Origin: Bacteroidales bacterium UBA6445
Lineage (GTDB): Bacteria > Bacteroidota > Bacteroidia > Bacteroidales > UBA932
DNA: 64,000 nt
Direction: 5' to 3'
NCBI GenBank assembly: GCA_002439585.1
Contig: DJOF01000008.1
Location: 270,445-334,444, forward strand
Part shown: piece after piece, positions 45,462 through 53,940 of the stretch
How the letters are laid out: each line of letters begins with the position of its first letter
Numbering within the stretch: the stretch's first letter is position 1
Position numbers and translations under genes: made by a program
Notes under the pieces: generated by a model
What the model saw: the letters and a program-made list of their open reading frames with translations, nothing else
What the model was told of the DNA's origin: nothing
Database searches by the model: none

Positions 45462-46454
45462 TTACAGTTCGAATGATGATTTGTCGGGCAAGATGGAAGC
45501 GAAAGCCCTGTCCAGTTCCCTCATTACTTCATCATAGTTGCGGATGTGAATGTTGTCGTTAAGGCATACCAGGCGGTAACTCTGCTCACGTATTGCCTTG
45601 ACGGCTTCCTTTGACCTTATAAGAAGGGGAAACATCCTCGTATCCTTATATGTGTTGTAAGGGTGGAAATCAGACTCGCAGATCTGCCATGTTCTGAAAA
45701 GTTCTGGGGTAAGGTCTTCCTTACACCGGAATTTGTGCGTAGAGGCCTCTCTCAGTGCATCACCCTCGGTCTGCCATACCTTCTCGAACGTGGATTTCAG
45801 ATAAGGCTGGGCGTTGTGAGGTATCATGAGCGTTACGAATCGGCCCCACCAGCAAAGAAATCGCGTAAGGTTGGCTCGTGATCCGTAATCGGGACAATAC
45901 CATTTGTCATGATCCCGCTTTAGCACCTCGCGCTTGTCGAAGTGCTTATTGATAAGCTTTATGTTGTTACGTAATGTCTTGGCCCATAGGCTCATGCCTG
46001 TATTTAGACGGAAAGCGGCGATGTCATTGGGAAGACCCTCTGTGAAGAATCTGGTCTGCGGGGTAGGAGATGTAAGGTAGAAGTCATCGTTGAAATAGAC
46101 GAAATGCTCCGACAGTCCGGGTATCTTGTGCAGATAGAATTCCATTACGGTAGAGTTGAATGTGGGCAGATACTCGGCCGGTATATAGTCTTTGTGCGAG
46201 ACTAACCTTAACTTCGGATTCGAGCTGTCGAGCCATGCTGGCTTTTGTCCACATGTGACAAAATGAATATATCTCACCCATGGAGCAAATTTCTCCACAC
46301 CCCTAAACCAGTATTTCAGGAATCCGTAATCCCTAAACCTAGCGGCCGAAGTCGGGTTTTTCGAGTTGTCTATGGCACCCTTTGCCTTGGCGAGGTCAGC
46401 CTGCCATATCGGGTCGTTCATGTCGACCCATGTGACGATGAAATCTATATCCAT
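45462..46454 (-). CDS. Stealth-family sugar-phosphate transferase
   Basis: Predicted hexose-1-phosphoryltransferase of 330 residues from the start at 46454; a longer frame to 46535 exists but adds an unlikely leader. The four Stealth regions are present: IDFIVTWVD at the N-terminus; RFRDYGFLKYWFRGVEKFAP with VTCGQKP and HFVYFNDDFYL; STFEKVWQTEGDALREAS; and the C-terminal NIHIRNYDEVM segment. Stealth enzymes transfer sugar phosphates from nucleotide sugars in capsule and teichoic-like polymer synthesis. It is the last gene of a minus-strand run with an amidase-like protein, a VanZ fusion and an ABC exporter, which supports an envelope-glycan role. Confidence 0.88.
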   Translation of the reverse strand: MDIDFIVTWVDMNDPIWQADLAKAKGAIDNSKNPTSAARFRDYGFLKYWFRGVEKFAPWVRYIHFVTCGQKPAWLDSSNPKLRLVSHKDYIPAEYLPTFNSTVMEFYLHKIPGLSEHFVYFNDDFYLTSPTPQTRFFTEGLPNDIAAFRLNTGMSLWAKTLRNNIKLINKHFDKREVLKRDHDKWYCPDYGSRANLTRFLCWWGRFVTLMIPHNAQPYLKSTFEKVWQTEGDALREASTHKFRCKEDLTPELFRTWQICESDFHPYNTYKDTRMFPLLIRSKEAVKAIREQSYRLVCLNDNIHIRNYDEVMRELDRAFASILPDKSSFEL

Positions 46455-46603
46455 AATACAGGTTTCTATTTTTCTATCATTATCTTCTGGATCAGCACAC
46501 CGGTGCTTCAAGTCCGGAGGCGGATTTTCCACCAATTAAACCGAGTGCTGCGGCAACTTTCACCCCACTCTTGCCAGTAGCTGGGATTCATTTGCTCATT
46601 CTT

Positions 46604-49600
46604 TTAAGGCTTGTCAAAATAGGCTACGATTGTCTCTATAAGTTTCTCTATAGCTTTCTCGCTGTCAATCACTTCGATCGGGAAAGAAATGCTTGCGCTT
46701 CTGTAACTTTCGCCATCGTTGAAAATGCCGCATGGAATGCCGGAATCTTCGTAGCGGAGAAATGCATGAGATGACCGTCCAGAGGGAACTATACCGTCCG
46801 CAGCTTCGATGCAGTATATGCTGCTGTTTCTGCTCATGTTGAAGCTAAATGGCTCTATCCCATTGGCGTTACGGTCTGCCCGTATCACATTACTTGTCCT
46901 TGTAGCATTGCCTCCGGCATATTGGTATCCGAGTACTTCCTTTGCAAATTTCTGAGCCTCAGCCTGATATACACTGTCAGGTTTGACTGGATAGATGCAG
47001 TCCCAAAGGTCGGTGCCGATATTGGCACCGGAGACAATGATATCAGTGCCCGATTCAGCCATGTCCTTGATTGCTTTTTGCAGCCCTGATGGAAATACTT
47101 GATATACGAGACCCTTCTTGCCCCGAGGTGTCGAACCCTGCTTACCGCATATTATGTCGATCAGTCCGCTGCCTTCTGCAAGAGCAGGTCTGTCGGCAAA
47201 GGCCTTCGCGCTGCATGAAGAGAAACTGTAGCCATACTTCATTAGCGCCTTTCCGTGAATAGCAGCGTAATCGAACGTATTCCCAGCCGTAATTTTACCT
47301 GCATCGTTGAGAAATGATGCACCGAAGCCCGGGGTATAGTCACTTGTCCAGGGTACATTCCTCTGCCATAGATACATAGACCCTATACGGCTTATGTCGT
47401 ACATATAAGGGACTCCGCCATCCTTAACCTCATCAAACCCGGCATATTCCGGTGAATCATACCAAGAAGGAGGGGCAACTCTGTCGAAATTATTTACTAC
47501 AAGTGCTGTCTTGGCCAAGTTCCGATTTTTCGGGATTCCGACAGCGACGCTCTCTCCTGTGAAACTCTTTCCTCCTGAGTTGTAGGCTGCTACCTTGAAT
47601 TCATAGATATGCCCAGGCCATATCTGCACCTCAGTGTTACACCAATCATCTGTCGGTATGGCGTCCTTTATGATCTTGCCCGTGTCATATGCTCCGTCAT
47701 CCACCTTTGTGTAGAGAATGTATCCTTCTGGCATCGCAGTCGGCTCGATTGGGTCAGAGGTGGGCTTCCACATTATCTTCGCTTTATTGCCATCCGAGAG
47801 CGATACGGACATGGAGTTTACCGGCAGTGGCTGGACTGCATAATGACAGCCGTATCTGCTGCTCAGATATTTTAGGATTCCTTTGTATACTGCCCGGCTT
47901 ACCGTAAATCTGAAAGCCGGATCCAGTCCGTATTTCATGTCGGCAAAGTTCTGGTGAGATAGAAGTTCAAGTATCATGGCTGGCACACTGGTTGTGCGGC
48001 TCTCACTGTATGACCTGTCTGCGATTCCACGTCTTCTCCAGGTTGAATCAAAATCTGTCCGTATATCAGAGACTATCTGGCTCTGTACATTGTCGGTGAG
48101 CATCCTGCAAGTCATACGGTCCTCTCCGTCAGGAAGCTTGCGGCTTCCGTTGCAATATAACGTATATATACCCAGGGTGCCTATTGTGGAGTCGTTCGGT
48201 GTCATTCCTGCATCTGAGTGAAAGGCGAGTGACAGATCCACAGGGATTCCTTTGCCCTCCGCTTTCGGGTTAGACCTTGAAGAGGCGCTCATCATTGATA
48301 CCCAGGCTCCTCTGCCCGCATAATCATTGGTATAGTCTCCCTCGTGACTTCTGGTGACAGTAGAGTCCGCGCCTGCCCATTGCATCCAATATAGGGCTCC
48401 CTCCATGTAAGATGGTAGTCCTGAGGTAGTATATTCTTCCTTCGATCTGTTTGTACGTCCTCTTGCAATCTTCCCTATGCCGCCTCCGAATCGTACGGCA
48501 TCAGCGGATACAACTCTTCCGCTGTGGAAAGGCAGTCCCTTGTAAGTACCGTTGTCAAGCACTACCTGTCCACTCTTGCCTTTAAGGAACTCGAAAGTCC
48601 CGAGATATATCCATGTGCCTCCACCTTTGCGCTGATCTACGATAAAATCAGTTGTCCCCCCAGCGTGCTGTACAGTGTAGTGTGCAGCAGAAGTGCTGTT
48701 CTCCAATGACTTGTATGAGATATATACTGCATATCTTCCTCTCTCTGGAATGTCGGCTGTCCAAGTTGCAGCGGCATTGCCCCCATGTTGCCTTACACAG
48801 GCAATGCTACGGGCTGTTCCTTCGGTGAAAGGATTGTCGTTTCCGGTATAAATCTCTTTCACATCGGCAAATCCAGTCCCTGCGTCTTTCCATGTCCCAC
48901 TCTCCTGATACTCGCCGAGCCGTCTTGTCATACCTTCTCTTGTGTGTGAGAAGCTTTCATCATTGTCTGCGATGACTTCCCACTCCTGAGTATCCCTTTC
49001 TCGAGGGGTAAGAACGTAGGCTCCAGCATTTTCCAGCATGGGGATAAGAAAAGGAAGTACATAGCTCTGTGTGTAAAGATCTTCTACTGTCGTGAAGAGC
49101 GGTGGTCTCTGCCAGCACCACATGTCGCTATGCTCATCGTAATATCTTCCGTGGCTATGCCATAGTGCTATGCATCTGCCCGACAGTCCTTTGCCATAGT
49201 GTGTCTCCTTAGGGTTGTACACGAAATTATTGCGTGTGGTAATCCTCGGGTCTGTTGTCGTCCATTTGCTTGCAACTGGCTTTCCGTCATAGCTTATAGG
49301 ATTGATAATCAGTGATCTGATGGGTAGCTTGCCACAATATACCGTGCCTGTACGGTATCCTTTGTATTTCTCTGGAGCAAAACTTTGGAGAACTTTGGAG
49401 AGCCACGGTATGTCTTCGCTCCGCCACGGTATGTCCCCGATGGTTGAGGTGAAATAATAGTCAATGACCTCTGAGCGGCGCATCAGAGTCCTCAATTTGA
49501 GGTCTGTCCGTACTCCTGTCCGCTCTTCTATCATGGAAGAGAGCCTTTTGCAGCTGTCCCTGTATGTTCCGAGTAGTGTGCCCTGTCCCCAAGCCGTAGT

Positions 49601-49642
49601 GCAGAATACCGCTGCTACGACGCATGCCGCAATTTTTCTCAT
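46604..49642 (-). CDS. amidase_3-like protein with inserted golvesin-type domain and FN3
   Basis: Secreted protein of 1012 residues with signal peptide (cut near TAWG). Pieces of an N-acetylmuramoyl-L-alanine amidase fold appear in order: HSHGRYYDEHSD near residue 162, LTPRERDTQ near 225, LAFHSDA near 473 and ILELLSHQNFADM near 564. Between the second and third lies a golvesin-C-like beta domain (about 285-385, with WTADIPERGRYAVYISYK). An FN3 domain follows (about 604-700), then a 300-residue region of unclear fold (VVNNFDRVAPPSW, IIVSGANIG). Automatic annotation often calls such proteins xanthan lyase, which I do not accept. The start shares TAATG with the upstream gene. Confidence 0.72.
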   Translation of the reverse strand: MRKIAACVVAAVFCTTAWGQGTLLGTYRDSCKRLSSMIEERTGVRTDLKLRTLMRRSEVIDYYFTSTIGDIPWRSEDIPWLSKVLQSFAPEKYKGYRTGTVYCGKLPIRSLIINPISYDGKPVASKWTTTDPRITTRNNFVYNPKETHYGKGLSGRCIALWHSHGRYYDEHSDMWCWQRPPLFTTVEDLYTQSYVLPFLIPMLENAGAYVLTPRERDTQEWEVIADNDESFSHTREGMTRRLGEYQESGTWKDAGTGFADVKEIYTGNDNPFTEGTARSIACVRQHGGNAAATWTADIPERGRYAVYISYKSLENSTSAAHYTVQHAGGTTDFIVDQRKGGGTWIYLGTFEFLKGKSGQVVLDNGTYKGLPFHSGRVVSADAVRFGGGIGKIARGRTNRSKEEYTTSGLPSYMEGALYWMQWAGADSTVTRSHEGDYTNDYAGRGAWVSMMSASSRSNPKAEGKGIPVDLSLAFHSDAGMTPNDSTIGTLGIYTLYCNGSRKLPDGEDRMTCRMLTDNVQSQIVSDIRTDFDSTWRRRGIADRSYSESRTTSVPAMILELLSHQNFADMKYGLDPAFRFTVSRAVYKGILKYLSSRYGCHYAVQPLPVNSMSVSLSDGNKAKIMWKPTSDPIEPTAMPEGYILYTKVDDGAYDTGKIIKDAIPTDDWCNTEVQIWPGHIYEFKVAAYNSGGKSFTGESVAVGIPKNRNLAKTALVVNNFDRVAPPSWYDSPEYAGFDEVKDGGVPYMYDISRIGSMYLWQRNVPWTSDYTPGFGASFLNDAGKITAGNTFDYAAIHGKALMKYGYSFSSCSAKAFADRPALAEGSGLIDIICGKQGSTPRGKKGLVYQVFPSGLQKAIKDMAESGTDIIVSGANIGTDLWDCIYPVKPDSVYQAEAQKFAKEVLGYQYAGGNATRTSNVIRADRNANGIEPFSFNMSRNSSIYCIEAADGIVPSGRSSHAFLRYEDSGIPCGIFNDGESYRSASISFPIEVIDSEKAIEKLIETIVAYFDKP

Positions 49643-50709
49643 TATTTTCGTCTGCAAAGCATGATTATCGCCAGAATTGCCGTCCCTACTGCTAATCCAA
49701 CGGTATCTGCCGTGAAATCTGTCATATCACAGCTTCTGTAGTCAGTGGTCGCTTGTACAAGCTCAGTAAATACTGCAGCAGCCAGTCCTGCTAAAAATGT
49801 CAAGGCCGTGAATATAAGTTCCTTGCATTGTCCATAGCCCTTGTCCTTGAAAGTGGCAAAAGCGGTAAGCAGGGGAAAAGGAAGAAATAAGAAAGCGTGT
49901 ATTATCTTGTCTTTCGGTATGCCGAGGAAAGTCTCGTTGACACTCTCCATGTCACCAAAGTCCCAGAAGCAGGCAAAGCACAGGGCGGCAAGGTATATCA
50001 TGAATAGGACTGACGGGAATATTCTTGCCCCCTTCTTTGTCGCACTTTTGTCCCCAAGGACGAGAGTTCCGAAAAACTCGGGTCTGTGAAAATCGGGATT
50101 TGCACTCTGAATATGAGTCCAACTAAGGAAATGTGGGTGCGCAGTCAGGTCTCCGCAGTTGTAGAAATTGACTCTCAGTCTTTTCGAGCTTTCCGGATAG
50201 GATACTCCTATCAAGGAAAATGGTATGAACATGCCGACCTTCCAACTGTAGTCTCCACCCGCTATCTCCAACTCGGAGCGGGATATGGAATGAAAGCGGT
50301 GTACCAAAGCGAGTTGCTCGGGAGTGAAGTGCACGCAGTCCGTCCTACTTGTCCTTTTGGAAGCGAGCAAGGTACCGATGCAGTTCATCTCGAAATTGTA
50401 ATAGGTCCCGTCTGAGGGGTCACTTACGAAAAATTCGCAGCAGCTGTCCTCCCACACTCTTCCGTTGTCTTCCATTGCCTTGGCCCGTAAGTCCATGCCT
50501 CGTACGCTGTATATTATCCCCAAGCCATTGTCGCACCATGCGGCCTTGAATCTGACTTCCGGGTTGTATGGATAGCGGTCTGCCCATTCGGCAATCTCGG
50601 CTTTCCCTTCACCGCCTTCTTTGCTGTCCATCAGCCGGCAGAAAGTTTCCAAGCTTCCGGCTTTTTCTATCCCAGGTATGTACGGGGCTATAAGTATTGT
50701 AGTTGCCAT
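49642..50709 (-). CDS. CBM9-like domain fused to VanZ-like membrane domain
   Basis: The 355 residues form one uninterrupted frame. Residues 1-222 resemble the carbohydrate-binding family 9/DOMON-like domain common in Bacteroidota (FKAAWCDNGLGIIYSVRG, VWEDSCCEFFVS, YYNFEMNCIGTLLAS, LRVNFYNCGD). Residues about 230-352 are a VanZ-like domain with four hydrophobic helices and the family motif DKIIHAFLF, then ELVQ and R..D..DFTADTVG. No signal peptide precedes the CBM-like part, so its side of the membrane is unclear. VanZ proteins are linked to lipoglycopeptide resistance and envelope stress. The gene lies between the ABC exporter (35 bp) and the amidase-like gene. Confidence 0.82.
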   Translation of the reverse strand: MATTILIAPYIPGIEKAGSLETFCRLMDSKEGGEGKAEIAEWADRYPYNPEVRFKAAWCDNGLGIIYSVRGMDLRAKAMEDNGRVWEDSCCEFFVSDPSDGTYYNFEMNCIGTLLASKRTSRTDCVHFTPEQLALVHRFHSISRSELEIAGGDYSWKVGMFIPFSLIGVSYPESSKRLRVNFYNCGDLTAHPHFLSWTHIQSANPDFHRPEFFGTLVLGDKSATKKGARIFPSVLFMIYLAALCFACFWDFGDMESVNETFLGIPKDKIIHAFLFLPFPLLTAFATFKDKGYGQCKELIFTALTFLAGLAAAVFTELVQATTDYRSCDMTDFTADTVGLAVGTAILAIIMLCRRK

Positions 50710-50744
50710 CGCTTATTATCTGATTATTCAGTGCCGGCGTGCTG

Positions 50745-52580
50745 CTACAGGCTCTGCATGTCGGTGAGTTTCTTGTAATAGCCACCGAGGGCAAGAAGCT
50801 CCTCATGGCGTCCTCTTTCAACGATATGTCCCTCGTGCAGTACAATAATCTCGTCAGAGTTCTTGATAGTCGAGAGCCTGTGCGCAATAGCAATCGTCGT
50901 GCGCGAGTTCATAAGTCTGTCAAGTGCCTCCTGCACCAGCCTCTCGGATTCGGTATCGAGAGAAGCTGTAGCTTCGTCAAGAATCAAGATAGGCGGATTC
51001 TTAAGTATCGCTCTCGCTATGCTCAGTCGCTGTCTCTGTCCGCCGGAAAGCCTCATGCCCCTGTCTCCTATATTGGTATTGTAACCTTCCTCTTTCTCCA
51101 TGATGAAGTCATGGGCATTGGCTATCTTGGCCGCTTCGATGACTTGATCCATGGTGGCATTCTCTACACCGAAAGCTATATTATTGAAAATAGTGTCATT
51201 GAAAAGTATCGGCTCCTGATTTACATTGCCCATCAGGCTTCTCAGACTATGCAGGTTGAGTTCGCGTATGTCTGTGCCGTCAATCTTCACGCATCCTTCA
51301 GTTACATCATAGAATCTCGGGATCATATCCACAAGCGTGGACTTGCCGGCTCCGGACTCTCCGACAATTGCTACGGTCTTGCCTTTTTCTACTGTCAAAT
51401 TGATGTCATCCAGCACCTTGCGTCCGCTCTCATAAGAGAACCTAACATGCTCGAACGTTATTTTGTCCTTGAAATCGTCGATTCTCTTGGCGTCAGGTAG
51501 AACCTTTATGCTGCTCTCCGTATCGAGGATCTTGTTGATTCTCTCAACAGAAGCCAGACCCTTGGGAATGTTGTATCCAGCCTTTGCAAACTCTTTCAGT
51601 GGATTGATAACACTATAGAGCATTATCATATAGAAGATAAAGGACGGAGCATCGAACCATGCCTTGTCATTGAGGATAATGGTGCCTCCGAACCAAAGGA
51701 CAATCATTATCAGTACAGTACCGAGGAATTCGCTCATCGGGTGCGCGAGAGCTTGTCTGGTGGCTACCTTCCCTGTCTTCTTCCTTACTGCTTCAGTTAT
51801 ATTGTCGAAGCGAGCCTGCATCTTGTCTTCGGCTATGAAAGCCTTGATGACGCGAAGTCCTCCAAGAGTCTCCTCAAGTTGGGACATAGTGTCGCTCCAG
51901 AGAGCCTGGGCTTGTAGAGACTTTTTCTTCAGTTGCCTTCCGAGGGCACTCATCACCCAGATCAGAAGTGGGGCCACAATGATAGTGAAGATAGTTAGCT
52001 GCCAACTTGTAACGATAAGGGCACCGAAATAGAATAAGATCAAAATCGGGTTCTTGAGCAACATGTCAAGAGTACTCATTATAGAGTTCTCGACCTCTCC
52101 TACGTCTCCACTCATCCTTGCTATTATGTCACCCTTGCGCTCCTGCGAAAAAAATCCGAGCGGAAGTGTAAGAATCTTATTGTAAAGCTCTCTCCTTATG
52201 TCCCTCACGACACCTGTCCTGATAGGAATCATGATAGCCGACGAACCGAAATAGCAGGCTGTCTTGCAGAATGTCATCACGCCCAATGTTACGCAAAGCA
52301 GGAGTAAGGTATTTGAGGCGCCTATATTCTGTATAAGGACGGTGACCCCATAGTATGCATTGTTGAGAAGAATCTCCTTGAATCCGGCATCAGCACTGTC
52401 CCAAGGTATGAATTCGTAATGAACCGTGTTCATCTTGAACAGTATCTGCAGAATAGGGATAATCAAGGAAAATGAGAATATATTCAAGATGGCCGAAAGT
52501 ATATTGAGCGTTATCGAACCGCCTAGATATCCTGTATAAGGTTTGACATACTTCTTCAGTACGTGCCAGAATTCCTTCAT
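50745..52580 (-). CDS. MsbA-like ABC exporter (permease-ATPase)
   Basis: Half-transporter of 611 residues, working as a homodimer in the inner membrane. The N-terminal 330 residues hold about six transmembrane helices; the ATPase has Walker A GESGAGKST (about 405-413), the LSGGQRQR signature (about 510) and Walker B LILDEATASLD (about 535). The family exports lipids, lipid A precursors, peptides or drugs; the envelope genes downstream favour a lipid or glycolipid. It is the first gene of the minus-strand cluster and has its own promoter. Confidence 0.9.
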   Translation of the reverse strand: MKEFWHVLKKYVKPYTGYLGGSITLNILSAILNIFSFSLIIPILQILFKMNTVHYEFIPWDSADAGFKEILLNNAYYGVTVLIQNIGASNTLLLLCVTLGVMTFCKTACYFGSSAIMIPIRTGVVRDIRRELYNKILTLPLGFFSQERKGDIIARMSGDVGEVENSIMSTLDMLLKNPILILFYFGALIVTSWQLTIFTIIVAPLLIWVMSALGRQLKKKSLQAQALWSDTMSQLEETLGGLRVIKAFIAEDKMQARFDNITEAVRKKTGKVATRQALAHPMSEFLGTVLIMIVLWFGGTIILNDKAWFDAPSFIFYMIMLYSVINPLKEFAKAGYNIPKGLASVERINKILDTESSIKVLPDAKRIDDFKDKITFEHVRFSYESGRKVLDDINLTVEKGKTVAIVGESGAGKSTLVDMIPRFYDVTEGCVKIDGTDIRELNLHSLRSLMGNVNQEPILFNDTIFNNIAFGVENATMDQVIEAAKIANAHDFIMEKEEGYNTNIGDRGMRLSGGQRQRLSIARAILKNPPILILDEATASLDTESERLVQEALDRLMNSRTTIAIAHRLSTIKNSDEIIVLHEGHIVERGRHEELLALGGYYKKLTDMQSL

Positions 52581-52611
52581 GTGCTTTGGAATCTTCTAAT
52601 TATTAATATTG

Positions 52612-52641
52612 CAAACTTAGTAAATTTCAAAAAATAACAAA
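52612..52641 (-). promoter_or_regulatory. promoter of the ABC exporter cluster
   Basis: On the minus strand TTTG (52641 to 52638), an 18-nt spacer and TAAGTTTG (52619 to 52612) match the Bacteroidota promoter, 31 nt before the ATG. The remainder of the 239-nt gap holds only a 6-bp hairpin (52693-52710) of unclear meaning. Confidence 0.62.
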
Positions 52642-52819
52642 CATCATTTCTGGTATTAAGAAACTGTTTTGAAATGATTTGTCCCTTCTCTTATGGCCTT
52701 TTCCGGCCATTTTCATCTTTATCATCAGCCCAGTACCTCCAGTACAATCCTTCTATCAAAGTCGTGGCTGCCTCGAAAAATCCTCATAATAAAATTCGGA
52801 AACCATTATAAAACCAGTT

Positions 52820-53830
52820 CTAAGAAAATCTCTCGATAAAATGGAATATGAGCCATGTCCTAAGCTTCAGAATCCGCATGTCTACTGACTTTACATCGTC
52901 ATAAGGCTTGTTGTTGTTCATTGTGATTCCTGAAGTGAAGAGAACAGAGGGAATGCCCTGCTCTACAAATACCTTCTGATCGCAGACCTTGCGGTAGAAT
53001 ATGTTCGTAAAATCCTTGCTTCCATAGTAGTCGTAAGCGAGTTCAAGGCCGATACCAGACTCGAGATTGCAAAGGCTCAGCAGATCCCGGTTGTCTTCTC
53101 CGACGCTCTCCCTTCCGAGCATGATCATATAATCCTTGCGTCCTGACAGAAGAGTACTTAAAGTGCCTCCTATCTGGTCAATGTTCACTGCAAGGGCAAT
53201 GTCGTCAGGGGAGATTGTGTGCCCGTTGGAAGGATCTTTGAGCCTTCCTTCGCTTATCTCATTCCATAAGGCACGTGCCCCTTTCATGCTTGAAGACTTG
53301 GCATCGAGAGCTACAAAGATGAAATTGTGTGGGTAAGCCTGCCCCATAAGTCTCATTGTGGAGAACATGTCGACTATACCGAGCATAGCCACCACTCCTG
53401 AGGCATTGCTGTCAGCTCCGGGGTACAGTGTACCATCGAGTGTGCCGAGCCCGTCATAATGGGCCATGACTATCACGTATGAACTGTTGCGTCCATTTGA
53501 CGCACCTGGAAGGAATCCCATCACATTGCGACCGAATGGCTCATAGAAATGCGAAGTCCATTTTCCGTCAAACGGTATTAGACCCGAGCGCCTGAATCTG
53601 CGGATTAGATAGAAGGCTGTCTCGGTGCTGCCGGCAGTACCAGTAGCCCTTCCGGAGCAGAGCGAATCGGACAGAAACTCTATCTGCCTGTATAGCTTGC
53701 TCTCCCAGACAACATTATGGGCTACAGACGTGTTGATCACCCCTACAGTAGATTGACCGTCAGCACAGACGACATCAGGCAGCATGCATGGGAACAATGA
53801 GATAATTACAGACAGTATGATTTTTTTCAT
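52820..53830 (-). CDS. divergent M28-like peptidase, catalytic residues partly lost
   Basis: Exported protein of 336 residues with signal peptide (cut near VCADG). The M28 aminopeptidase fold is clear: AHYDG (about 121-125), GADSNASG (about 140) and NIDQIGG. However the usual catalytic/zinc-binding Glu-Glu pair is replaced (LDAKSSSMKGA near 176), and the final His of the YHTPxD motif appears to be Asn (NNNKPYDD near 308). Zinc-dependent hydrolysis by the standard mechanism therefore looks impaired. I believe similar changes recur in other Bacteroidota members, which would make this a conserved non-canonical subfamily and not random decay. It is divergent from the TPR gene. Confidence 0.75.
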   Translation of the reverse strand: MKKIILSVIISLFPCMLPDVVCADGQSTVGVINTSVAHNVVWESKLYRQIEFLSDSLCSGRATGTAGSTETAFYLIRRFRRSGLIPFDGKWTSHFYEPFGRNVMGFLPGASNGRNSSYVIVMAHYDGLGTLDGTLYPGADSNASGVVAMLGIVDMFSTMRLMGQAYPHNFIFVALDAKSSSMKGARALWNEISEGRLKDPSNGHTISPDDIALAVNIDQIGGTLSTLLSGRKDYMIMLGRESVGEDNRDLLSLCNLESGIGLELAYDYYGSKDFTNIFYRKVCDQKVFVEQGIPSVLFTSGITMNNNKPYDDVKSVDMRILKLRTWLIFHFIERFS

Positions 53831-53861
53831 CTTCGTCTCTATTCGTGCACGATAATTGATT

Positions 53862-53869
53862 ATCTTTGT
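53862..53869 (+). promoter_or_regulatory. -7 box upstream of the TPR gene
   Basis: TATCTTTG matches TAnnTTTG; the -33 element is not well matched. It lies 72 nt before the ATG at 53941 in the divergent gap to the M28-like gene. Confidence 0.45.
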
Positions 53870-53940
53870 AAAATTGCGACTTCAAATTTAAGCAATCCTG
53901 CCGATTTCCCCAAGCAGGGACTATACATGACTTGCGAAAT

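Noticed and set aside
46604..49642. Xanthan lyase
   Set aside because: The sequence shows amidase_3-like motifs, a golvesin-type domain and FN3; there is no polysaccharide lyase fold or active site visible.
52693..52710. Terminator hairpin ATGGCC/GGCCAT with plus-strand T run
   Set aside because: No plus-strand gene ends here; on the minus strand, where the M28-like gene ends, there is no T-tract. Left unassigned.
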